This document shows, one piece after another, positions 52,945-62,563 of a stretch of DNA of 64,000 nt (position 1 is the stretch's first letter; each line of letters begins with the position of its first letter). Source of the DNA: Zwartia hollandica (GTDB lineage: Bacteria; Pseudomonadota; Gammaproteobacteria; Burkholderiales; Burkholderiaceae_B); assembly GCF_019923725.1 (NCBI RefSeq), contig NZ_JAHXRI010000006.1, positions 935,696 through 999,695 on the forward strand, given 5' to 3'. A program made the position numbers and the translations under genes. The notes beneath the pieces are model-generated. The model searched no databases and was not told the DNA's origin. It saw only the letters and a program-made list of their open reading frames with translations.

Positions 52945-54084
52945 CTAACGGATCATCCGAATCTTATCCAGCTTAGCCTTAACCTCGTCATGCCTGAGGT
53001 GACCGTAATTCTTCTCAATCATTGATACCGACGTCCCAGTAAGCTTCGCAACGGTAAAAACATCAATGCTAGCCCGCATCATCTCTGATATTGCCGTGTG
53101 TCTGAGCGAATACAACACTACAGTATCCGACAAACCTGCTTTCGTGACCGCATCTTTGAGTGGTTTTTTCCAGCTATCTTTATTCCACGCTTGACCAAAG
53201 CTTGTCGCTAGCAAAGGTGCGGCTGGCGTCTTTCCTTTACTTCTTTCTGTGAAGAACTTTGCAGCTTCGGTGGAGATTGCAACTGTTCTGCTCCCAGTCT
53301 TACCTCGCAGGGTTAGAACCCCTTGTGATCTATTAAAGTCACCTACGTTAAGTGCAGCCAGTTCCCCGGGACGAGCGCCTGTTAGCAGCGCAGCTTTGAC
53401 TAGAAGGGCTAGGTCAGCGGGACATTCGGAAAGCAGAGCGGCACGTGCATCTATAGTCAAGAAGGCATCTTTCCGACGAGCGCCCACTTGGCGAAATGGC
53501 TTGACTATGGCCCATGCATCGTCGCTTGCGACTAAGCGATTGGTGTACGCGAGAGTGAGAGCAGCCTTTAGACTCGACAAATTTCGATTGGCTGAGTCCT
53601 TTGATCGACGGATGTCCTCTTCCTCAGCGCCCTTGTCTTTGTTGATTTGGTCGTTGAGCCACTTGCGGACGTTGATGCTGGTGAGCTTGGTTAGCAATAT
53701 GCTCCCGATGGGCGCTTTATCTACAAGTCGCTTGAAGCGACCTTGGGCATCTTGGGCGGTTGATGTGCGGCCTTTGTCCTTAAGGGCAAGGACATAAGCG
53801 TCTGTGGCATCTTTTACCTTGACGTCGGTGGTGTAGATCCCTTGGGCTGCAAGGGCCAACCATTTCCGCGCAGCTTTTGCTGCAATATCAAATGAATCAT
53901 GTGTGCCGAGAGCTTGATACCGCTTTCTGCCATCCTCGTCCAATCTCCGCGCAATCCAAGTGCCTTGTCCGGTGGCGGGCTTTCTGTACCCGAGCGCTGC
54001 AAACTTTTCCAGTGTCGCCCAATAGGGTTCGCGCCGAGGCTTCAGGCGATCTCGCTTCGTCTTGCTATCGATCGGATTTGCCAC
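52945..54084 (-). CDS. Tyrosine integrase of the tRNA-Val array
   Basis: A 379-residue phage-type integrase: N-terminal arm-binding part, a core-binding domain (about 95-190) and a catalytic domain with Arg in LTGARPGELAAL, HxxR in YSLRHTAISEMM and the nucleophile Tyr in MIEKNYGHLR. The start is GTG at 54084 after CGGAG. Its 5' end is 125 bases from the tRNA 3' copy at 54209, the usual position for an integrase next to its attachment site. It is the only full-length phage-type integrase in the array and the best candidate to move the modules. Confidence 0.9.
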   Translation of the reverse strand: MANPIDSKTKRDRLKPRREPYWATLEKFAALGYRKPATGQGTWIARRLDEDGRKRYQALGTHDSFDIAAKAARKWLALAAQGIYTTDVKVKDATDAYVLALKDKGRTSTAQDAQGRFKRLVDKAPIGSILLTKLTSINVRKWLNDQINKDKGAEEEDIRRSKDSANRNLSSLKAALTLAYTNRLVASDDAWAIVKPFRQVGARRKDAFLTIDARAALLSECPADLALLVKAALLTGARPGELAALNVGDFNRSQGVLTLRGKTGSRTVAISTEAAKFFTERSKGKTPAAPLLATSFGQAWNKDSWKKPLKDAVTKAGLSDTVVLYSLRHTAISEMMRASIDVFTVAKLTGTSVSMIEKNYGHLRHDEVKAKLDKIRMIR

Positions 54085-54090
54085 GATTTT

Positions 54091-54116
54091 CTCCGTACGG
54101 ATTTTGTACGGATATT
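54091..54116. promoter_or_regulatory. GTACGGAT repeats upstream of the integrase
   Basis: Two direct GTACGGAT copies (about 54095 and 54106), the first within the palindrome CCGTACGG, between integrase start and attachment site. Possible integrase arm or autoregulation site. Confidence 0.4.
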
Positions 54117-54208
54117 CTACTATGGACGACTATGGATTGAAATAGACGATTTTCATAGGTAAAATGAAGGAGTCGAAAGACTTAATGGACGTTAAAAAAC
54201 ACTAAATC

Positions 54209-54258
54209 CTGCCTTCACACGGCAGGGGTCACAAGTTCGAACCTTGTACCGCCCACCA
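54209..54258 (+). repeat. tRNA-Val 3' part, copy 3 (attachment site)
   Basis: Here the whole anticodon stem-loop CTGCC-TTCACAC-GGCAG is present, followed by the variable loop, T-arm, ACCGCCC and ACCA. There is no tRNA 5' half upstream. Adjacent to the integrase gene. Confidence 0.9.
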
Positions 54259-54298
54259 AAATAAACTCGTTCGAGCCTAAGATCGCGGGATCTCCTTG

Positions 54299-55663
54299 TT
54301 ACAAGGTCTTGCTAAAGGTTGGAAAAACCAGTGTAAATCTTGTGTGCGGCTGTTTCGAGCTGACTCTTACAGTGCCACCATGAGCCAGCATCAAAGACAT
54401 AGTGATGGATAGACCTAACCCGATACCACTATGCTCGGGATGTGGGCGAGACTTTTGGGTTCGGTAAAAGCGATCAAATAACCGAGGGATCATCGCTTCA
54501 TCGATTGGATTGCCCTCGTTCACTACGGAGAGTTCAACAGTCTCGGGGAGGGCAGTCACACTAACTTCGACCACGGACTGCTTAAACGCATGCCTGAGCC
54601 CATTCGATAACAAGTTACTGATGGCGCGCCTCACCATCAAACGATCGCCAATGATCGTTGCATCTCCTTCGAGCGACAGGCGCACGCCTGCTTCTTCTGC
54701 GACGGCCTCATAAAAGTCAAATAACGCGCGCACCTCTTTTGCTAGTGAGAGTGGCTCACGATTGGGAAGCTCAACCCCGTTCTCAGTCTTGGCGAGGTAC
54801 AACATGTCGGACACCATGCGCGCTAAACGCTGAAATTCTTCAGCGTTTGAAGCAAGCGTGTCGCGATAAGCGGCTGAGTCTCGTTCGCGCGTCAGTATGA
54901 CCTGTGTTTGCGTCATCAAGTTGGTAATTGGAGTGCGCAACTCATGCGCGAGATCGCTTGAAAACTCCGAAATGCGTTGAAAATCGGACTCTAAACGCTC
55001 GAGCATGAGATTCAACCCCTGGGCGAGCTCTGCGAGCTCCGGCGAACTATTCTCAGTCGGCATTCGGATATTTAGTTGTCGCGAGTCAATGTTACGGGCA
55101 CGCTCTCGCATAACGCGTAGGGGCCCTAGTCCGCGCTGCGCCGCCCACCAACCCAATAGGCCGCTGAGAATCGTGGCAATCAACAAGTAAATTGCTAGGG
55201 AGTAGTGAAGCTGTGTCATGAAGTGGGCGTGATGGTGTAAGTCTAGGGCGACCAATAAAAAACCGCCCTGTCTTAGGGGCTCCTTAATCCCCCGCAAAGT
55301 CATCCCGCCTGTTTGCCAATCATAGGTCTCGCCGCCTGCAAGCCTAGCTTTAAGTAGCTGAGAAAAGTCTATGTCCTTCGTGACTGGGCGCACAGATGCT
55401 GCATCGGTTAGCGCAATGTACAGTCCCTCGTGACTTTCCATTTGTTGCTCGATTGCGGAGCTTATTACGTTTGAATCGGAGTTCTGCTCTAGGTTACGTT
55501 GTACTAGGCTTGCTTTGCCCTGGAGATAAGCCAGATCCAGATCGACGAAATGCAAATAGCTGGCACGCGCGACCATTACGCCGAGCCCGCATAGTACTAA
55601 CGCCGAAATCAAGGCGTACAGAACTGTTAAGCGAGATACCAGCGTGAGCCGTTTAAACATCAC
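54299..55663 (-). CDS. Heavy-metal-type sensor histidine kinase (CusS/CopS-like)
   Basis: A 454-residue membrane kinase: helix at about 10-30, periplasmic domain to about 155, second helix, HAMP, dimerisation box [20 protein letters not shown] and ATPase motifs [11 protein letters not shown] and [10 protein letters not shown]. The layout fits the CusS/CopS group that senses periplasmic copper or silver. It overlaps the regulator gene by 11 bases and ends 41 bases from the tRNA 3' copy. Confidence 0.88.
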   Translation of the reverse strand: MMFKRLTLVSRLTVLYALISALVLCGLGVMVARASYLHFVDLDLAYLQGKASLVQRNLEQNSDSNVISSAIEQQMESHEGLYIALTDAASVRPVTKDIDFSQLLKARLAGGETYDWQTGGMTLRGIKEPLRQGGFLLVALDLHHHAHFMTQLHYSLAIYLLIATILSGLLGWWAAQRGLGPLRVMRERARNIDSRQLNIRMPTENSSPELAELAQGLNLMLERLESDFQRISEFSSDLAHELRTPITNLMTQTQVILTRERDSAAYRDTLASNAEEFQRLARMVSDMLYLAKTENGVELPNREPLSLAKEVRALFDFYEAVAEEAGVRLSLEGDATIIGDRLMVRRAISNLLSNGLRHAFKQSVVEVSVTALPETVELSVVNEGNPIDEAMIPRLFDRFYRTQKSRPHPEHSGIGLGLSITMSLMLAHGGTVRVSSKQPHTRFTLVFPTFSKTL

Positions 55664-56342
55664 GCGCCTTGTTAGGCTCTAGTACATAGCCCATCCCACG
55701 TACCGTTTGAATCAGCCTAACTTCAAAGCCTTCGTCTACTTTGGCGCGTAACCGACGCATCGCTACTTCGATGACATTGGTATCACTATCGAAATTCATA
55801 TCCCAAACCAAGGATGCGATCAAAGAACGTGGTAATACCTCACCTTGACGACGCATTAGTAACTCCAACAGGCCAAATTCCTTGGGCGTCAGGTCAATCC
55901 GCTTACCCGCACGCGTGACACGACGCTTAAGCAGATCTACCTCGAGATCCGCGATCTGCAAGGTTGGACTTTCTGTCGCCGTTGGACCACGTCGTAAGAC
56001 ATTCCTTACCCTTGCTAAAAGTTCGGCAAAAGAAAAGGGTTTCACCAAGTAGTCAGCCGCACCTAGTTCAAGGCCGCGCACACGGTCTTCGACCTGATCC
56101 TTGGCAGTTAAAAAAATAACTGGTGTCGCAACCCCCGCCTGAGTCAGCGCTTGTAAGACTCCCCAGCCATCCATGCGAGGCAACATGACGTCCAAGATAA
56201 TCAAGTCCTGGTCGCCCTCGATTCCGAGATGTAAACCATCCAGACCATCTTGAACAAGATCGACTGTAAAACCGGATTCACGCAAACCTTGGCGCAAATA
56301 CTCGCCCGTTTTTGGCTCATCCTCGACGATCAAGATTTTCAA
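55653..56342 (-). CDS. OmpR-family response regulator (CusR/CopR-like)
   Basis: A 229-residue regulator with a receiver domain (phospho-acceptor Asp in [15 protein letters not shown], Lys in VKPFSFAEL) and a C-terminal winged helix ([20 protein letters not shown], then [17 protein letters not shown]). It is typical of copper/silver regulators. Divergent from the efflux-type gene, with a likely binding site in the gap. Confidence 0.9.
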   Translation of the reverse strand: MKILIVEDEPKTGEYLRQGLRESGFTVDLVQDGLDGLHLGIEGDQDLIILDVMLPRMDGWGVLQALTQAGVATPVIFLTAKDQVEDRVRGLELGAADYLVKPFSFAELLARVRNVLRRGPTATESPTLQIADLEVDLLKRRVTRAGKRIDLTPKEFGLLELLMRRQGEVLPRSLIASLVWDMNFDSDTNVIEVAMRRLRAKVDEGFEVRLIQTVRGMGYVLEPNKARDV

Positions 56343-56448
56343 CGGGAAGAACTCCTATGGTCAGCGCTAGCATCAGGGGTGTTAAGGCCTAAGCTAGCGT
56401 CTCTGAGGACTATACCCCAGCGCTCTGGCAACGCAACATACCAAGCGC

Positions 56449-56470
56449 AACATGACAATTTTGTAATGTT
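56449..56470. promoter_or_regulatory. Probable CopR/CusR binding box
   Basis: Inverted repeat ACATGACAAT-TTTGTAATGT, like known cop/cus boxes (TGACAN2-4TTGTAAT type), between the divergent regulator and efflux-type genes. Confidence 0.65.
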
Positions 56471-56572
56471 AACGTCACGTCTGCTTTGGCCATGAAACAC
56501 TACATTCTCGATTATTCGCTGCAAAAGTTGTTACTGCAGACAAACCAGAGGTTTCATGCAACCTAGGCAATA

Positions 56573-57856
56573 ATGTTTTTTTACAGCGTACGACCCCGAC
56601 TAGTACAGTCGATAACTTTATTTTTTGCTCTTGCGGCACTTAATCAGTCGTTTAATGTACGCGCGCAGTCTACGCAACAGTCTGATCTTAGGCAATGGCG
56701 TAACGCCAATACCGAAGTCGGTCGATTTCCGCGGGGTCATATCGATTTACTTAAAGCTGAGCGCGGTCGAGTTAGCGCGGGTGAGCGGGATTCCAACCTA
56801 ATGCTTGGTGCCTTCAAAGAGGACCCCGCGGCCCCCGAACTGACGGAACAACTCGCACGAAATGCGACCCTAACGTTGCACGCTGATGCGCTGGCAAGTC
56901 AAGCGATTAGTATCGTTGAACGAATGTCCCGTGACATTCAACTACTCGGGTTGCAGCAAGCCACACAAAGGCTCTGGATAGAAGCTGTCTCTGCAAAGGA
57001 ACAACTCATCATCCGACAACGTTTCGCCGAAGCGGCTAGCGTTTCACTTGAGCTCGCCAAACGAATGGAGAAGATCGGTAACTGGGGCCGCAATAGACGC
57101 ATCGACATCGAGATTGGCTATCAGTCTGCACGTAGTCAACTTTTGGTGGCGGAGCAAACTGCCTTCAACTCGAGGCAAAAATTATTCGCACAAATCGGTT
57201 CGGAACTTTGGCGCTTACCCAACACGCTACCAAAACCCAAAGACCTTGCTGGCTTATCCGAACTACTGACTCCGCTGGAACAGCAACTGACCGAATTGCT
57301 GGCCCGTCATCCTCAATACGCAATCTTGGAGAAAGACACCCAGTATTATGAGCGAGTTGTCGGTCCTGCGATGTTGGGACAGTGGCAGCAAGAGATCGAC
57401 AAAATGATAGGAGCGAGCGCGAGCTGGACGATTGGGATTCCTACACTAGACCGTTCAAAAATACTCTGGAACCACGACCTTGAGAAGGCAATCAAGGCAC
57501 GCTCGGAGATGCTGCGTTTGAGAATTAAAACTAAAACAGATTTACAGCAGGCGCGTGAACATTTGCGCGCGACCCACACGCAGGCGTCAGATATTCTGAA
57601 CAAGCTTCAAAATCTGCATAGCGCTGCGGAAGAGGAGGCGCTTACGCGCTACAACGGGATGTTCATCAGCACGTGGGATTTGATCGCCAAGGCGCAAACC
57701 AAAATGCAATCGGAGGTGGCTGTTGCTCAAGCAAAACAAGCGTTTTGGATAGCTTTGGTTGACATGCAGGCTTTACTCGCGGGTGCGCCCTACTCAAGTC
57801 CTGGCAATAGCGCCAATAGTGCCGAAGTCAACAGCCCTACTGGCAAAGGCCATTGA
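56573..57856 (+). CDS. TolC-like outer-membrane efflux protein of the copper cluster
   Basis: A 427-residue protein with a signal peptide ending near NVRAQSTQ and long alternating alpha-helical hairpins (two OEP-like repeats, for example ELAKRMEKIGNWGRNRRIDI). This fits a divergent TolC/CusC relative. No inner-membrane CusA or CusB partner is in the module, so it either pairs with a pump elsewhere or has a separate role. It is six bases from the oxidase gene. Confidence 0.7.
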   Translation: MFFYSVRPRLVQSITLFFALAALNQSFNVRAQSTQQSDLRQWRNANTEVGRFPRGHIDLLKAERGRVSAGERDSNLMLGAFKEDPAAPELTEQLARNATLTLHADALASQAISIVERMSRDIQLLGLQQATQRLWIEAVSAKEQLIIRQRFAEAASVSLELAKRMEKIGNWGRNRRIDIEIGYQSARSQLLVAEQTAFNSRQKLFAQIGSELWRLPNTLPKPKDLAGLSELLTPLEQQLTELLARHPQYAILEKDTQYYERVVGPAMLGQWQQEIDKMIGASASWTIGIPTLDRSKILWNHDLEKAIKARSEMLRLRIKTKTDLQQAREHLRATHTQASDILNKLQNLHSAAEEEALTRYNGMFISTWDLIAKAQTKMQSEVAVAQAKQAFWIALVDMQALLAGAPYSSPGNSANSAEVNSPTGKGH

Positions 57857-57862
57857 GATATT

Positions 57863-59308
57863 ATGGAACGCAGAGACTTCATACAAAACGCGCTGATTGG
57901 CATAGCTGGCACAGTCACTGCGACAGCCGTTGGCAGACACGCTTTGGCTAGTGTGCCAGAGCCAATATTTCAGCCAAATGCTGGCACAGCGCCACCCTGG
58001 CGGGGGCCTGAGACGACGGGTGACAATGCGCGGTATCGGCCTGTCGTCACTCTTAACGGCTGGACCTTGCCCTACCGTATGAACGAGGGCGTCAAAGAGT
58101 TCCATCTTGTAGCGGAGCCGGTCGTTCGAGAGATGTCGCCGGGATTCAAGGTAAATATGTGGGGTTACAACGGACAAAGCCCCGGCCCAACGATCGAAGT
58201 CGTTGAGGGAGATCGTGTTCGCATTTTTGTAACGAATCGACTGCCCGAAAAAACGACTATTCATTGGCATGGTCAGCGACTACCAAACGGTATGGATGGG
58301 GTGAGTGGTCTAAATCAGACTCCCATCCCCACTGGGAAAACATTCGTCTATGACTTCGTTGCAAAACGTCCTGGTACTTTCATGTACCACCCTCATGCTG
58401 ACGAGATGACACAAATGGCGATGGGGATGATGGGCTTTTGGGTAACGCATCCTAAAAGCAAGCACCCCAATATTAGTGAGGTTGACCGCGATTACTGTAT
58501 TTTGCTGAATGCCTTTGACGTCGAGCCGGGCAGCAAGACACCAAAGGTCAACACCATGCTTGATTTCAATATTTGGTCTTTTAATAGTCGGGTCTACCCA
58601 GGACTATCGCCCTTGGTTGCAAAATTAGGTGATCGGGTGCGTATTCGTATTGGTAACTTGACGATGACAAATCATCCCTTTCACGTGCATGGTATCGAGT
58701 TCGAGGTGACCGGTACGGATGGGGGGCCGGTGCCCGCTTCGGCTCGTTGGCCAGAAGTTACGGCGGACATTGCAGTTGGCCAAATGCGCCAAATTGAGTT
58801 TGTTGCCGATGAGCCGGGGGACTGGGCTGTGCACTGTCACAAAAGCCATCACACCATGGGCGCGATGGGTCATGATGTGCCCACAATGATTGGACTCAAC
58901 CACTTAGGCCTGGTTCGAGAGATCCAAAAAATAGTGCCTGACTATATGGTCATGGGTGAGCGCGGCATGTATGACATGAAAGAAATGGAGATGGAGCTTC
59001 CGCCCAACACGATACCGATGATGACTGGCACAGGCCCATACGGTCCAATAGGTATGGGCGGGATGTTCACTACGCTTAAGGTCCGCGAGGATCAAAAGCC
59101 TGATGACTATTCAGATCCAGGCTGGTACAAGCAACCAGCGGGTACGCAGGCTTACGAATATAAGGGCAAGCTCCCTGCAGTGAACCGAAATGGTGCCGAT
59201 CAGCCCGGTAGTGGACAGACGGGGTCCTTGCCGGCGCCATCGGTGGACGTGGGTAACGCACAAGTTCGAAAACCTAGCCAATCAACAAGCGGCTCTCACA
59301 AACACTAG
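57863..59308 (+). CDS. Multicopper oxidase, Tat-exported
   Basis: A 481-residue periplasmic multicopper oxidase that probably oxidises Cu(I). Tat signal: RRDFIQNALIGIAG at the N-terminus. Copper sites: IHWHGQRLPNG, FMYHPHADEM, NHPFHVHG and the type 1/type 3 cluster VHCHKSHHTMGAMGH. The C-terminal region is rich in Met (MKEMEMELPPNTIPMM), as in copper-resistance oxidases, and a Gly/Ser/Gln-rich tail follows. Second gene of the plus-strand copper operon. Confidence 0.92.
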   Translation: MERRDFIQNALIGIAGTVTATAVGRHALASVPEPIFQPNAGTAPPWRGPETTGDNARYRPVVTLNGWTLPYRMNEGVKEFHLVAEPVVREMSPGFKVNMWGYNGQSPGPTIEVVEGDRVRIFVTNRLPEKTTIHWHGQRLPNGMDGVSGLNQTPIPTGKTFVYDFVAKRPGTFMYHPHADEMTQMAMGMMGFWVTHPKSKHPNISEVDRDYCILLNAFDVEPGSKTPKVNTMLDFNIWSFNSRVYPGLSPLVAKLGDRVRIRIGNLTMTNHPFHVHGIEFEVTGTDGGPVPASARWPEVTADIAVGQMRQIEFVADEPGDWAVHCHKSHHTMGAMGHDVPTMIGLNHLGLVREIQKIVPDYMVMGERGMYDMKEMEMELPPNTIPMMTGTGPYGPIGMGGMFTTLKVREDQKPDDYSDPGWYKQPAGTQAYEYKGKLPAVNRNGADQPGSGQTGSLPAPSVDVGNAQVRKPSQSTSGSHKH

Positions 59309-59335
59309 TTAGTCTTTAGCCGAAATAGGTGCCAT

Positions 59336-59839
59336 ATGATGACGAAAAAAATATTGATCTCCTTGCTTGTTTGCTTCTCCCTCGGAGCCACAACTCTTGC
59401 TGTGCGAGCCCATCAACAGAGTCATAAGAATCACGACGCGATGCCTAAAGAGCAAAAAGAATGGGGCATAGGTGGAGATGCAAAGGCTGTCACGCGCACC
59501 ATTGAGGTCACGATGCTCGACACAATGCGGTTCATGCCAGCGCAAATCACTGTCAAACAAGGTGAGACGGTTAGATTGAGAGTCAAGAATGTAGGCAAAG
59601 TGATGCACGAACTAGTGATAGGCACGAAGCAGGAGCTTGATGTACATGCGGAAATGATGAAAAAACATCCTAATATGGAGCATGATGAGCCCTACATGGC
59701 TCACGTGTCTCCGGGCAAAAGTGCCGAAATCATTTGGAACTTCAACCGAGCCGGAGATTTTGATTTTGCCTGTTTGTTGCCGGGTCATTACGAGGCAGGT
59801 ATGGTTGGGAAAATTACCGTGATTGCCGGGGCGAAATAA
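59336..59839 (+). CDS. Periplasmic cupredoxin
   Basis: A 167-residue secreted protein: signal ending about VRAHQQSH, a His-rich linker, then a cupredoxin fold with type 1 copper ligands His in GKVMHELVIG and Cys, His and Met in CLLPGHYEAGM, plus a Met/His-rich loop MMKKHPNMEHDEPYMAH. Probably carries copper or electrons to or from the oxidase. The stop overlaps the next ATG (TAATG). Confidence 0.88.
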   Translation: MMTKKILISLLVCFSLGATTLAVRAHQQSHKNHDAMPKEQKEWGIGGDAKAVTRTIEVTMLDTMRFMPAQITVKQGETVRLRVKNVGKVMHELVIGTKQELDVHAEMMKKHPNMEHDEPYMAHVSPGKSAEIIWNFNRAGDFDFACLLPGHYEAGMVGKITVIAGAK

Positions 59840-60135
59840 TGCAACTCAATAAGTCATTGATTAAATTATTTCTTGGAATGACCATATGTGCACTGAGTGC
59901 AAATAGCTTTGCACAAGCAATGGCCGAGGGAGTTGTTCGACGTATTGATCTCGACAACAACAAAATCACTATCCGTCATGGAGACATCAAAGCGCTCGAT
60001 ATGCCGCCGATGACGATGGTGTTTGTCGCAAAACAACCTGCGCTGCTAAAAAGTCTTCAGCCGGGTGATGAAGTCGAATTTGAAGCGTTTGAGGTAAATG
60101 GTCAATATTTAGTTGGAAAAATAAAAAAGAAATGA
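59839..60135 (+). CDS. CusF-like periplasmic copper-binding protein
   Basis: A 98-residue secreted protein, signal ending about NSFAQAMA, then a small OB-fold domain with DMPPMTMVF matching the CusF metal-binding strand (Met-rich); its His lies in TIRHGD. It would chaperone Cu(I) in the periplasm. Last gene of the copper operon, 15 bases before the next tRNA 3' copy. Confidence 0.88.
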   Translation: MQLNKSLIKLFLGMTICALSANSFAQAMAEGVVRRIDLDNNKITIRHGDIKALDMPPMTMVFVAKQPALLKSLQPGDEVEFEAFEVNGQYLVGKIKKK

Positions 60136-60150
60136 AGAAGGTATCGGTGG

Positions 60151-60197
60151 CCTTCACACGGCAGGGGTCACAAGTTCGAAACTTGTACCGCCCACCA
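60151..60197 (+). repeat. tRNA-Val 3' half, copy 4 (attachment site)
   Basis: CCTTCACACGGCAG, GGGTCAC, T-arm with TTCGAAA, ACCGCCC and ACCA, then AAAATATCTT. Separates the copper module from the next gene. Confidence 0.9.
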
Positions 60198-60351
60198 AAA
60201 ATATCTTTAAGTTATTCAAGCATTTATTGTTCAACATGATTGAAATTTGCTACGATCCGATGAGCGCTAGGCATGACGGTTCCTCAAACATGAGGTTCTG
60301 AGACGGTCATAACTAAAAAAATAATTCGTAGCCCCCAGTCACCTCTTGATC

Positions 60352-62550
60352 ATGACCCATCCCCTACCGAGCCAAACTCCCAATCCGTGGAGTTTTTTGC
60401 CCTTTGCACTGACGATTTTTACTAGCGCGTTTTTGTTGTTTCAGGTGCAGCCCCTGTTGAGCAAACAGATCCTGCCATGGTTTGGCGGCAGCCCAGCAGT
60501 TTGGACTACGGCCATGCTGTTTTTTCAAAGCCTGCTGTGCTTGGGCTATCTCTATGCCCACGCTTTGGCCTCCTTGCCTTCCCGGAAAACTCAGGCGCGT
60601 ATCCATGTGGCCTTGCTGGTGCTTGCGGCCTTGTTGGCTACCAGGGTGCTACCTGGGTTAGAACTTCGACCTGAATCACCTGATTCACCTGTTTTTCAAG
60701 TGCTGCTTATTTTGGGTGCTAGTGTGGGCTTGCCGTATTTCTGTTTGGCGACCACCGGGCCTTTGGTTCAGCACTGGTTCACCAGCACGGCACACTCCTC
60801 ATCAGTTTTCCGTTTGTACGCTTTGTCTAATGTAGGTTCGCTCCTGGCACTTTTGTCTTTCCCGTATGTGCTCGAGCCTTGGCTGGAGCAGCAGGAAATG
60901 GGGCGCCTTTGGACCGCTGGCTTTTGGGTCTTTGCCTTGCTTTGCTTGCCGGTGGCTTTTGGTGCGTGGCAAAATAATTCTCCTGCCGGCGCAGCTCATT
61001 CTGATGCCGTAGATGGCGTGCCAACCACTCAGGGGAATGCGGGCAGCGTATTGAAGCCTTCGTTGACCCTGCGCATGTCGTGGGTGGCTTTGCCGGCCTT
61101 GGCTTCACTTGTTTTTATTGCAACCACAGATCAGATTAGCCACGACGTGGCACCCGAGCCAGGGCTTTGGGTGGCGACGCTGAGCTTGTATTTGATCACT
61201 TTCATCCTGACGTTTGACCACCCTCGGTGGTACCGCCCCAAGTTGTTTGCCTTCCTCACGCTGGTTTTGTTGATAGCGACCTCAGGGTTGAGCGACATAC
61301 CCAGTTGGCTCGGTATTCAATGGGAGTCCGGCGTCAATGAAGTGCGTTGGTCGCATTACGCGTTGTTGTTTGTGGTGTGCATGCTGTGTCATGGCGAGTT
61401 GTACCGCCGCAGGCCGGTGGACACGCGTCGATTGACCGAGTTTTATCTGTGTATGTCGATTGGGGGGGCGTTCGGGGGCTTATTCGTGACCCTTGTGGCC
61501 ACTCAATTCTTTGACGATTACTACGAGTGGTTGATGGCACTGATCTTGGTGGCCTTGTTGGCGTGCCATGTGTTGTTCCGCGCTGGGAGGCAAACCCCTG
61601 GCCATGTGTGTCCGACGGTGGGCGCGTTGACGGCAGTGGTCATGGTGGTTTCGATATTTTTCATGGAAAGCCCGAGGTCTTGGCGTGACGTCCACAAGGG
61701 CGACGATACCGAAGTTTTACTAGACCAAGTCCGAAATTTTTATGGCACTGTTGCCGTGAAAGAGCGACGATTTGCATCGGACCCCGAGCGCAATGACCGG
61801 GTTTTTTTCAGTGGCAATGTGACCCATGGTCAGCAGTTTCTTTCTGACGCGCTTCGTCATGTGCCGACAACTTACTATGCGCGAGACAGCGGTATCGGCG
61901 AGACTTTACAGTGGGTGATGACACAAAAACCGTCGCTTTCGGTTGCGTTAATTGGTTTGGGTGCTGGCACCTTGGCCAACTACGCACGCCCAGCTGATGC
62001 CTACGACTTTTATGAAATCAACCCTGCGGCCGTGCAGATTGCACAGGAGTGGTTTGACAACTTGTCGACCTGCAAGGCCGGTGAGCAGAATATTTTGTTA
62101 GGTGATGCTAGGTTGCGCATGGAGCAGCTGTCCAAAGACAAGTTGTACGACGTGATTGTGTTGGATGCTTTCACAGGCGGATCGGTGCCTATCCATTTGT
62201 TGACGCGTGAGGCGTTTCAGATTTATCGTGATCACCTGAAACCTGATGGTCACATCGCGATTAACATCACCAATGCTTATTTGAATCTTTACCCGATTGC
62301 GAAGGCTCAAGCGGAGGTGTTGGGTATGGCCCACCGTCACAAATACCAGAATATGGATGAGGTGCGTAAAGTGAGAAGGAATCTGCACTTCATCATGACA
62401 CATGACCAAGCCTATCTGAAGGCGCACTCCTCGGTTAGTCGCGAAGTTCGGGACGATCAGGGTCGTTTGCTCAGATACGAGCCCTACGACCAGCCTGGGT
62501 TGAGGTTATGGACGGATCAGTTCAGCAGCATTGCGCCGATCGTACGGTGA
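60352..62550 (+). CDS. Fused membrane/spermidine-synthase-like protein
   Basis: A 732-residue protein. Residues about 10-445 form roughly a dozen membrane helices (FALTIFTSAFLLFQVQPLLS at the start, typical of the fused MFS/SpeE family). Residues about 480-732 form a SAM/aminopropyl-transferase-like Rossmann domain: VALIGLGAGTLANYA, FYEINPAAVQIA, GDARLRMEQL and VIVLDAFTGGSVP. ATG 60352 is chosen; a TTG is two codons upstream. Substrate unknown. Base composition is more GC-rich than its neighbours. It is the only gene of the fifth module. Confidence 0.85.
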   Translation: MTHPLPSQTPNPWSFLPFALTIFTSAFLLFQVQPLLSKQILPWFGGSPAVWTTAMLFFQSLLCLGYLYAHALASLPSRKTQARIHVALLVLAALLATRVLPGLELRPESPDSPVFQVLLILGASVGLPYFCLATTGPLVQHWFTSTAHSSSVFRLYALSNVGSLLALLSFPYVLEPWLEQQEMGRLWTAGFWVFALLCLPVAFGAWQNNSPAGAAHSDAVDGVPTTQGNAGSVLKPSLTLRMSWVALPALASLVFIATTDQISHDVAPEPGLWVATLSLYLITFILTFDHPRWYRPKLFAFLTLVLLIATSGLSDIPSWLGIQWESGVNEVRWSHYALLFVVCMLCHGELYRRRPVDTRRLTEFYLCMSIGGAFGGLFVTLVATQFFDDYYEWLMALILVALLACHVLFRAGRQTPGHVCPTVGALTAVVMVVSIFFMESPRSWRDVHKGDDTEVLLDQVRNFYGTVAVKERRFASDPERNDRVFFSGNVTHGQQFLSDALRHVPTTYYARDSGIGETLQWVMTQKPSLSVALIGLGAGTLANYARPADAYDFYEINPAAVQIAQEWFDNLSTCKAGEQNILLGDARLRMEQLSKDKLYDVIVLDAFTGGSVPIHLLTREAFQIYRDHLKPDGHIAINITNAYLNLYPIAKAQAEVLGMAHRHKYQNMDEVRKVRRNLHFIMTHDQAYLKAHSSVSREVRDDQGRLLRYEPYDQPGLRLWTDQFSSIAPIVR

Positions 62551-62563
62551 GTGTCGGATGCCT

